From Oryza sativa Japonica Group (taxonomy: Eukaryota; Streptophyta; Magnoliopsida; Poales; Poaceae): a DNA stretch of 64,000 nucleotides. The translations under genes and the position numbers were made by a program. The stretch lies in NCBI RefSeq assembly GCF_034140825.1, contig NC_089037.1, forward strand, positions 3,073,501 through 3,137,500, in the 5' to 3' direction. The notes beneath the pieces were generated by a model. The model ran no database searches. It was given only the letters and a program-made list of their open reading frames with translations, and was not told the DNA's origin. This document shows, one piece after another, positions 56,242 to 64,000 of this stretch. The number at the start of each line of letters is the position of its first letter. Positions within the stretch are counted from its first letter, which is position 1.

Positions 56242-59200
56242 TTACAGGTTGTCGTGCTCGATGACCTGCGCCGCCCTCCACTCCTCGCCGGGGTTGACGA
56301 CCACCGGCACCAGCATGGACGCCGTCCCGGTGCACAGGAAGTAGTCCTTGCCGAACTTCCTGTACATCTCCCCCGGGCTGCACAGGTACATGTCCTCGTA
56401 CCCCATCCTCACCACCCTGAACCCCAGCCCGCTATTCTGCAAACGCATCAACAAATTCAAAGATCAAATTCAGTTCAATTTCAACCAAGCCTTTGATGAT
56501 CTTTTTTTCAATTCTCAGAAGAAACAAAGTTCTTGACGATCCATGAAGATTTCTTGGTGCTATGATTTTTCTTCAAAAAGGAAAAAGGCTTTGTCTTTTT
56601 ATGATACTCTCCATTTCAAAAATTAACAACTAATGCCTCCTTCAAATGTTTGACGTTTGAACCAACCAACATCGAACAAAAAAAGAATAGAGGGAATATG
56701 TTATGTCAAATACGGATTGAGATCCTCTGACTTTACGTCAGAGGAACGTGGTGACTGGTATGTGGACCCCACCGCTCTCGGGCCTACCTACTAGTGACCA
56801 CATCAGGGATAACTTTACGTCAGAAGATCCCTCAACATCAAATACAATACTAGTCTGTTATATTTTGGGAAAGAAGAATTATACGAACATATGAACATTT
56901 CTTGGTGGTGATTTTGGTTGTTTACCTGATCAATGGTGGTGAATTTGGAGGGCGCCGTGCTGTAGATGCGCTTCTTCCTCTCCTCCGGCGGGGCCGCGTA
57001 CACCCTGCTCACCTTCTTCTTGAGGATGGTGTAGAGGTTGTCCTCCACGGTCCACACCCCCTGCCGGGGCTCCTCGCCGCCGCCGCCGCCGAACCATCCG
57101 CCGTCCTCCCGCTTCATGGCCTCCGCCGGGGTGAGGAGCGCGAAGCCGGCGGCCGGCGGCGGGTGGGAGCAGTAGGGGCATCCCCGGAGCCCCTCCACCG
57201 CCGTGCCCCGCCGCTTGTCGAACTTGATGTGGCTCAGCATCGCGCTCGTCAGCGACACCGGCTTCTTGCCGTTGTTCTTCACCATCACCGCCGTCGCCAT
57301 GCTCAGCGGGTACAGCGTCACCACGTACGTCACCTCCAGCGTCCCGCTCCCCTTGGTGCACCCCAGCTCAACCTGCAAATCTTAGACAAATTTTACCCCA
57401 GATTTGAAGTGGATTTGTTTGCCTCGGAACGCAAACAAGATTCTTCAGGTTTGCAAACATTTGCAATGCCAACATGTAACATATTAAGGTACATAGATTT
57501 TTTTTTTTACCTACATGTAATCGCACCATGTTTGGCACAGCTTTGGATTAAGATTTCTTAGAGCTGGATATTTCTAGCTCCACAAATCCATTAACCAATA
57601 TATGTTTATGTTGATATAATATTATTTTTTTTGACTGAAAAAGGTAGAGAGACTCTACCTTATAACCATTGTATTAATGGTAGTCAAGGTGATATATAAA
57701 GAGGTACAAAAGAACCGGATAAAGAGGGAGGAAGAAGAGAAAATAAGAAGGAGAAAAGAAGAAGAAGAAGAAGAAGAAGAAGAAGAAGAAATACAGAAAA
57801 CAGGAGAAAGCATGGAAGAACTAGAAAAGCTAGCTACGCTAGTAAGTCTATCCATCTGCATATTGGAGGTCGACATTGTGGCTTAATGTGATTTTCCCAT
57901 AATTGTAGACATTCTCTGATTTGATGTGTCACATTTGCCGTGGTAAGATCTCGCTGCTGGAATGTTCTATGGTTGCGTGCTTTCCATAAGTTGTGTGTGC
58001 AGGCGCCAAAGCATATTGGCCATCCAGATTTGAGATGTGAGGGCGTAATTGTCAGGACCTGATCAACGAAGTGGAGAACGTCTGTGCTTTGAGTTGCCTG
58101 TTCATAGATGTTGAGTTTCTTCCAAACCTTAGAAGCTAGTCGGCAGCGCAATATGATATGGTCTGCTGTCTCAATGGTAGGGCAGACAGCACAATGTGGA
58201 TCAGATGCCCAGCATTTCTGTACCCTATTGTCATTTGTGTTCAGTCTTCCTCGAAAGGCCAGCCAAAGAAAAATTTTACATGTGTTCGGTATTGCTTTGA
58301 TCCATATGAAAGGAGCTGGGCGCCATAGAATGCCATGATATGTTATAAGCCTGTAGTATGCTGCTGTTGTTAATCCAACCGGGCTTAGTGTACAGCTTCT
58401 TACGTCTTGTTCAGTATGCTGTAGTTGCTGAGAAGCTAGAATCGTCATGAGCGAATCCAGCTCAGTTTGGGCTTGGCGAGAGAGCACAGGGTGAAGATCC
58501 AGTACCCAATTATCATTAACCAGCTGAGAGGAGGCGGTGCAGTTGATGTCGCGGGCAAACGAGGCCAGGGTTGGAAAGGTGAAGCAATGATGAATTATAT
58601 TGTTTATATTTTAGATAAAATATAAAATTTTAACTACTATAAAGTTTAACTTACAAACTTGAGTTATGTCAAACAGGACCTAAGCTAAATTGGTTTTGCA
58701 TGTACATTCATTCTTGCGTGTTCTTGTTTTGAATTTTGTAAATTTCCCAAAATTCGTTCACAAAGAAATTCGCATTTGCAAACATTTGGGAATCGCGATG
58801 TGAACCAGCAACATAGGAAATTGAATATTCAAGACTCGAATGCAGTCGTTTCCTTCTCATTCCTCAAATATCAATCGAATATGATCTTGCACGTTCATGT
58901 TTTGAATTTTTTTTTATTGTAGAGTCCGTAAAATTCGTTCAAAAATCATTATGAAACGATTTTAGAATGGGAAGTGTACCTGCACTGCATCGTAGGAGTC
59001 GGAGTCGGCGTCCACGACGGACCACTCGGAGCCGACGAGGAGCGACTCGGCGGCGCCGGAGGAGGACACCTCGCTGAGCGCGAGCCCGACGCCGCCCTTG
59101 ACCTCGCCGCCGGCGCCGGCGCCGGCGACGGTGTGGAGCACCTCCCTGCACCCGTCGTCCTTCCAGTACACCTTGGGCCGGTACGAGGTGACCAGCCCGT

Positions 59201-59417
59201 CGGCGAGCCGGAGCTGCAGCGAGCTGCCGTTCCGCACGCTGAGCTCGGCGGTGGGCGCGCCGGTGGCCGGGTCGGCGGCGAACCGGAGGCCCTTCCGTCC
59301 GAACGACTCCTCCAGCGACTGCGGCGTCGGGGCCGCCGCCGCCGTCGCGGCGGCGGAGGCCTTGACGGCGGACGGCCTCGTGGGGAGGTGGAGGGGGAGC
59401 AGCGAGGAGGTGGCCAT
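56242..59417 (-). CDS. PNSB2: Photosynthetic NDH subcomplex B subunit 2 (PnsB2/NDF2-like)
   Basis: Plastid protein of the NDH complex that drives cyclic electron flow around photosystem I. Exons 59417-58980, 57372-56926 and 56436-56242 give 359 aa. The first ~40 residues ([20 protein letters not shown]) look like a transit peptide. The rest forms a galactose-mutarotase-like fold: [78 protein letters not shown], and the C-terminal [17 protein letters not shown]. From memory this order fits NDF2/PnsB2 (At1g64770) and less well its relative NDF5. An in-frame GTG upstream at 59462 was not chosen; the ATG at 59417 gives a sound transit peptide. A LINE remnant lies in intron 1. A plain aldose-epimerase-like protein is the alternative. 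Confidence 0.75.
57627..58600 (-). mobile_element. 5'-truncated LINE (L1-type) in PnsB2 intron 1
   Basis: A leftward frame at 58487-57834 has the zinc-binding end of plant LINE reverse transcriptases (zf-RVT): [32 protein letters not shown] and [17 protein letters not shown]. The 5' and central parts of the element (endonuclease, polymerase core) are absent, as usual for LINEs. A T-run at 57627-57634, read on the minus strand as poly-A, probably marks the 3' end, and a (GAA)n run lies just inside at 57755-57790. The left (5') limit near 58600 is approximate. Confidence 0.75.
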
Positions 59418-60282
59418 GGGTGGGTTGGAGTGGAGTGGAGAGGCGGGGGCTTGGGCTTTCACTGCAGCCTCATATCCGCGAGGCTTCAGGATAGATAGTT
59501 TTTTTTCTCATTGTCTGCTTGTTTGCGTTGCTCCCGCGCGTTTTTTGGCGCTTTTTTTGCACAGGAGATATTGGAGGGGTGGTGCGCACGCGTACCTGCA
59601 GTCTGCAGTGCTGCGGGGAAGTATCCAACTATGCAACTCCTATAAATGGACGTCCGAGATTCATTCACGTCACCATGAGTTAAAAAATTTAACTCCCAGT
59701 AAATTTTAACTCATGAGTGAATCTGCGAGTTAAATTTTAACTCTCGGACGTCCATTTCTCGATCCAACGGTGTAAGATGAGAGTTGCATAGTTGCACTGA
59801 ATTAGATGACTACACCTGATACTTCCCCGCAGTACTGCAGGGTTTAGCCAGCGATTTCATTTTCATAAAACAAAGTTTACTATCTCGATTAGTCTAATTG
59901 TAAATGTAAATACGAGCATTCGTATTAAATCTAGAACTTGATTACTTGAATGTGTTTAGGTGAACTAGTGAATGAGTTCAAGTAAACTAGTTACACCGTA
60001 ATGAATCTAACCAATTGAACTACGGATCACTTCGTGATTGACCAACAAATTTCAATTGTTTTTGTGGTCGATTTACAACTAGACATTCGAGCTGGACATG
60101 CTCGAAACTCGCCGAGATTGTGAACACACTGCAGCGACGAAGTAGGCTGGTGGTCATGAACGGTAAGAATTCACAAGTACTATTTGCTGGGTGGTTCAAA
60201 ATAAAAAAGCTTAGAAAATGATGGTGAATCATATCGGGAAGATTAGACTTAAAATAATATGTTAGTAACATTTTAGCACAAA
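59418..60282. other. PnsB2 promoter flank
   Basis: Short leader of the PnsB2-like gene, then a palindromic MITE (59595-59842), then AT-rich DNA up to the tRNA gene. No TATA box is obvious. An AACAT...TTTTAGCACAAAGG stretch just before the tRNA may include a CAA start element for RNA polymerase III. Confidence 0.4.
59595..59842. mobile_element. Palindromic MITE near the PnsB2 start
   Basis: The left end CCTGCAGTCTGCAG continues with GCTGCGGGGAAGTATC. The right end read in reverse is CCTGCAGTACTGCGGGGAAG. AACTATGCAACTC and AATGGACGTCCGAGA occur in both arms, so much of its 248 bp can fold into a hairpin. It lies about 180 bp upstream of the PnsB2-like start codon. Confidence 0.75.
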
Positions 60283-60366
60283 GGTCAGGATGGCCGAGTG
60301 GTCTAAGGCGCCAGACTCAAGTTCTGGTCCTCTAACGAGGGCGTGGGTTCAAATCCCACTTCTGAC
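60283..60366 (+). tRNA. tRNA-Leu(CAA): tRNA-Leu (CAA)
   Basis: An 84-nt class II tRNA. Acceptor arms are GTCAGGA and TTCTGAC, with one G-T pair. The A box is TGGCCGAGTGGTCTAAGG, the anticodon arm CCAGACTCAAGTTCTGG has CAA at 60318-60320, a long variable arm (TCCTCTAACGAGGGCG) is as Leu tRNAs have, and the B box is GGGTTCAAATCCCAC. The discriminator base is A. There is no intron. T-runs at 60371-60374 and 60381-60387 would end transcription. Confidence 0.97.
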
Positions 60367-60380
60367 AATATTTTCGATCA

Positions 60381-60635
60381 TTTTTTTGAAACTTTTGCTT
60401 TAACTTTATTATAGCCTGGACACTAATCTTTTTCAAACAGCACGATATATCGTGTCTTTCACAAACAAAAATAGTTTCTCAGTTTTTTTTTTAAACTTTT
60501 GCTTTAACTTTACTATAGCCTGAACACTTATCTTTTCCGAAGAGCACGATGTATCGTGTTTTTCACAAAGAAAAACAGTTTTAATTTGTTATAGCCTGGC
60601 CACCAATCTTCCCCGAACAGCATGATGTACAGTAT
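60381..60635 (+). repeat. About 2.5 tandem copies of a ~100-bp repeat behind the tRNA
   Basis: Units begin at about 60381, 60483 and 60581 (the last partial). Each holds CTTTTGCTTTAACTTTA, ATAGCCTG, a GCACGAT(A/G)TATCGTG palindrome, and TTTCACAAA. The copies differ at several bases. The array starts within 15 bp of the tRNA end. Confidence 0.75.
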
Positions 60636-60969
60636 CAAGTTTTCAGTAAGACAGCTTGCGAATGTTAAAGCATCCGAAACCTGTGCGTCCTGCAGCCAGT
60701 TAAATGCAACGCTATGGACGACGTGTTTGTTTACTTGCACAGCATGGTTAGCGCGCGTCGGTGCACAAGCAAAGTCTGGTTCGCACGCGCGAGCGCATAG
60801 GCGAATGGTGTTTGGTTGCCAACACGACTACTACATTCATCCCATAAAAAAATAAAATAATATCAGATGTGACACATTCCAGTATTACAACTCTGTACAT
60901 ATCTATATTCAGATTCGTTTGTACTAAAAAAAATGTCACATTCAGTTCTAGATTCATTTTTTTAGGAGG

Positions 60970-61235
60970 AGGGTATATCTCACTACGTTGGATCTAGTCA
61001 TTTGTGACGGATCCAAATCCTCATCTTTAACAGGTATACTCTTCGTTATTGATAAGTGGTCAGTGATGACTAAACTTATTAGGATCTCACTTGTGACAGA
61101 CCTAAATCTTCATCTGAAATAGGCATACTTCTCGTCATTGATGATTCAACCTTAACAGGACCTTACTTGTGACCGGCCTAAATCTTCGTCTGTAACATAC
61201 TAACATGTATACTTTTCATCACTGATAAGTAAAGC
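60970..61235 (+). repeat. Three tandem ~85-bp repeats, possibly CACTA-derived
   Basis: The order TTGTGACGGATCCAAATCCT, then TATACTCTTCGTTATTGATAA, recurs at about 61090 (CTTGTGACAGACCTAAATCT) and 61166 (CTTGTGACCGGCCTAAATCT). Rice CACTA elements carry GTGACGG-type subterminal repeats, so this may be a piece of one. No CACTA terminus was found. Confidence 0.5.
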
Positions 61236-61285
61236 AAACGCAAAACAGCCGTCCGAGTTAGGTAAGAGGGAAACGCGAGAAACTA

Positions 61286-61364
61286 CTCTATGTACCAAAA
61301 TATAAGAACCTATTCGATGTTTCTTATATCTTGGCAAACATCTTATATTTAGGCATGGAGAGAG
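61286..61364. mobile_element. Very short Stowaway-like MITE
   Basis: The left end CTCTATGTACCAAAATATAA and the right end read in reverse, CTCTCTCCATGCCTAAATAT, flanked by TA at 61284-61285 and 61365-61366. Length 79 bp, near the lower limit for the group. Confidence 0.6.
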
Positions 61365-61366
61365 TA

Positions 61367-62393
61367 GCTGTAGCTCCGATCCTCGACCAGACTGACACCA
61401 TGCAACACTTGAGCGGGAGGCGAGACCGGCACGCACTGCAACCATGCAACATCTCAGAAAAACGGTCTCACGAATCACGATCCCTCTCACCTTCCAACCC
61501 TGACCGCACTTGAGCAGCATATCGTCTACTCCTAGTTGGCCCATGGGCACCACATGCCGATGAAACCACAGTTCCTTTCTCATCGTACCAAGTAGCAACA
61601 ATCACAGTGGTCACCGTATTATACTAGTACTCCTTTTTCAGCAACAGGTAGTAGTAGTAGTACTGCAGTCTGTACCTACACTTGATCGGTTCATCAAGCA
61701 GAAGCGATAGCAGCACTGCACTGCAGTCTGCAGTTAAAGTGCTTGGTAGTACCATCCATCCGCTTAGCTATAGTTAACAAATAAAGGGCCCTGAAATGAT
61801 AATACTACTAGCACTACTCATCAAGCAACCAAATGGAATGATGCAAGCAATGCCCCAGCTTTAGAACAGCCGCGAAAAGCAGTGAGTCAGCTTCGCAATA
61901 GCTGCTTAGTGGAGCACTTAGAGGCGAGACCCTGCATCATCAGATGTATATAAAGCAAGATTCTTTTAAGTAAAATAAATAGCACCAATCTAACCCACTT
62001 CCAGAACCACTCAACAACGGGATTATAGTACTCCACCCCCCACTGAATAAGCGCGAAACGCAACGCACCAAAGCCAGACATGGTCTTTGCAACTTGTTGT
62101 CTTTGCCGCTAGGTTTTTTTCTGGCATTTTCGACGATACTATAAACGGAGTCTTAGAGCGAGCTAAAAAAAAGCAAACCGAAAACGGGAATACGGCAAAA
62201 GAAAACTAGGCAAAACTAACTAGCCAACTGCTCCCCAGTAGCAGCCAAGCAGCAGGATCTTGGGCCCGTGCTGCCAGTTTCACAGATAAGAGTTTTCCAG
62301 ACCATCAGTTCCTTGGGACCACATGCCTGTTGAGTTCTTCAGGACCGTCTTGTTCTTCATGGCTAGCTAGGGAACATGGGGTATGTGATCCAG
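61367..62393. other. 3' flank of the YTH gene
   Basis: Non-coding. The right part is probably the 3' UTR of the leftward YTH gene. A TGCAGTCTG phrase occurs near 61665 and 61731. No other feature is recognised. Confidence 0.4.
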
Positions 62394-64000
62394 TTAACTA
62401 GCTTTGACGGTGCCGTTGGCAAGGGCAGGCTTCTCAGTCGCTGCTGTTTGGGCGACCTTCGCTGCATAGGTAACGACTGGAGCTGTGCCGTTCTCTGCAG
62501 GAACCTTCAGTTCTCCATTGACGCCATTTGGTAGCTTTGGCTTCGCAGTAGCAGCATCCTGCTGCTTCTCTCCAGTGACAGAACTTGGAGCCCTACTGTC
62601 CCAGACCTAAAATGATAGAACCGACCATTAGAGTTACCAAAGAGGCATAAGAGAAACCAAGGTGCACAGATTGACAAAAGACAAGGCTCAGGCTTATATA
62701 TACCTGCTTTTGGATCTGCTGTTGTTTCACCCTCTTTTCCTGCATCAACTTCTGACGGTTCTCATAGAAAGCAAAGTCATCCAAGATGGAGGTCTTACTG
62801 ACATGCTCCTTGAATATCTTAAGCATTTGAATGCCTTGGTCAAGGTTTACCTGAAATTTAAACAAGCAGGTCAAATAAGATAACCGCATGGTGTGGCTTT
62901 TTGGAAGTCAAGAACTAATTTGGACAAATATAAGGTACCTCTTGTGTGTCACGGCTATTTGTCACTGGCTTGTTCTCATTGTTCTCTAGGATGATGTGCT
63001 TGAGAATATTGTTGGGCACATCTTTGACAATGTGCCACTTGAGAGATAAGGAACCATTCCACTTATCTTGTTGCCAGTACTCCAAGGTCTTCTCAAAATC
63101 AACAGCGCCAGTCATTTCAGCAACACCAACAAACTGCCCACTAGTATTAACCTTAAGTTCACAGCAACAAAGACAAAATTAGGAAAAAGAAACCATGATT
63201 AACATTCACAAATGAATACAAGACACAAATAACTTACCGAGAAAAACAAGAATATTGGGCATTTGGAGCTCTTAGCCTGAGCTTCCTGATAAGCAGCATC
63301 AAGCTTCTTGTTTCCATTAGTGGTACTTGCCCACACATTGTACTTTATGCTCTTATGGATATCATCCTCACTGTATGATTTAATGACAAAGAACTTTGCA
63401 TCATCATATTGGACAGGGAAGTCATCTCGGTTGAACTGTGTTCTATCAGGTACATCAGTAGCATTCATGCTGTCACTTGTAGGAAGGCTCTGCCCTTTCA
63501 CAGCAATAGTGACAGTATGGCCAAACAATTTCTGGTTCTTGAAACGGCCTGATCTAGGACCTCTGTTCAACTCAATTGTTCCATCCTGACTCTCATTGCC
63601 AAAACCATAGTACCCGTTACCACGGCCTCTTGGCTTGTACCTGTTATCCATACTAAGACCCCACCGACCATATAGCCTGGAATCATAACCATTACTACCA
63701 TAGCCATTACTTCCATAACCATTTGTGCTGTACGAAAGACCAGTTTTGTATGAGTTTCCATACTGGCTGTAAGACCGGGTGCTCGGGTACATCCTATTCG
63801 GATATGTAGGAGCAGCTGATCCTGTTGTAGTTGTAGGTCTTCTGTTATTCATGCCCTGCATTACAGAGAAGCCAAATAATTCAGTTCACAATCAAAGCCG
63901 TAGCGGATCAGGACAGTGCATTCATACGGAGAAAAAAAGAACATGTTTTCGTAAGACTCACCATCTGCTGAGGTGTGGAGCCCTTGTTTTGAGTCCTTGC
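62394..64000 (-). CDS. YTH-domain m6A reader (ECT family), 3' part
   Basis: Plant EVOLUTIONARILY CONSERVED C-TERMINAL REGION protein, which binds N6-methyladenosine in mRNA. The gene enters from the right edge. Visible exons in reading order: 64000-63962 (partial), 63855-63238, 63151-62939, 62850-62704, 62606-62394, about 410 codons. The first part is Tyr/Gly/Ser-rich ([13 protein letters not shown]), typical of the disordered region before the domain. The YTH domain follows: [20 protein letters not shown], then [42 protein letters not shown]. Three tryptophans stand where the m6A cage is expected (WAST, KW, KWH). A Gln/Lys-rich helix ([12 protein letters not shown]) and an Ala-rich tail ending NGTVKAS complete it. 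The 5' exons lie outside the window. Which ECT member it is cannot be told. Confidence 0.9.

Noticed and set aside
57755-57790. Glu-rich frame over a GAA run
   Set aside because: The microsatellite inside the LINE tail produces a poly-Glu frame by chance.
59418-59462. A GTG start giving 15 extra residues on PnsB2
   Set aside because: A non-ATG start is not needed. The ATG at 59417 begins a normal transit peptide.
58974-59498. A plus-strand frame over PnsB2 exon 1
   Set aside because: Antisense shadow of a GC-rich exon. The minus strand joins in phase with two further exons of the same family.
1-64000. CRISPR arrays, bacterial operons, rRNA genes or transferred DNA
   Set aside because: No regularly spaced repeats, no Shine-Dalgarno-led gene runs and no rRNA sequence. 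All genes have plant-type introns or transit peptides.

Overview
This is plant nuclear DNA, almost certainly a grass. Coding exons are GC-rich at their 5' ends and become AT-richer downstream. Introns are GT-AG, and AT-rich intergenic DNA is full of miniature inverted-repeat elements (MITEs) of the Stowaway and Tourist types that are typical of rice. The gene set (MCA1 channel, ABCG22-like transporter, plastid phosphoserine aminotransferase, LOS4/DBP5 helicase and others) makes me think of the short arm of chromosome 3 of Oryza sativa. That placement is from memory and was not checked.

Layout. 1-4.9 kb: gene-poor, with a Mutator-like element that carries a scrap of a PLC-like phosphodiesterase gene, then MITEs. 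5.4-9.5 kb (+): MCA1, 7 exons, 418 aa. 12.0-21.5 kb (-): ABCG22-like half transporter, 10 exons, 771 aa. Its intron 8 holds a complete-looking 4,143-bp PIF/Harbinger transposon with its own transposase and Myb-like gene on the + strand. 21.5-27.8 kb: intergenic, with MITEs and a diverged duplication. 27.8-31.0 kb (+): BTB/pentapeptide FIP2-like gene, 11 exons, 303 aa. 31.7-32.6 kb (-): alpha-crystallin protein with a membrane anchor, using a GC-AG intron. 33.8-37.6 kb (+): DUF639 membrane protein, 10 exons, 684 aa. 40.1-45.1 kb (+): RRP6-like exosome nuclease, 14 exons, 600 aa. 46.5-47.8 kb (+): intronless plastid phosphoserine aminotransferase, 426 aa. 49.6-51.5 kb: a Pack-MULE with ~300-bp terminal repeats and a perfect 9-bp target duplication, carrying pieces of a GDSL lipase gene and of an RBR ubiquitin-ligase gene. 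51.8-55.6 kb (+): LOS4/DBP5 DEAD-box helicase, 8 exons, 505 aa. 56.2-59.4 kb (-): PnsB2-like plastid NDH subunit, 3 exons, 359 aa, with a LINE fragment in intron 1. 60.3 kb (+): tRNA-Leu(CAA). 62.4 kb to the right edge (-): YTH-domain m6A reader, 3' part only.

The host genes are ordinary single genes and form no pathway or cluster. The helicase, exosome nuclease and YTH protein all act on RNA, but nothing in the sequence ties them together. The accessory interest lies in the transposons: one apparently intact autonomous Harbinger inside a gene, and two gene-capturing MULE-type elements. Smaller points are a frame-preserving 72-nt intron in the BTB domain, a GC-AG intron, and a duplicated splice acceptor in MCA1. 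I saw no rRNA, CRISPR array or retroviral-type element. Exon limits were placed by hand from splice consensus, phase agreement and remembered homologues; every spliced CDS sums to a whole number of codons.
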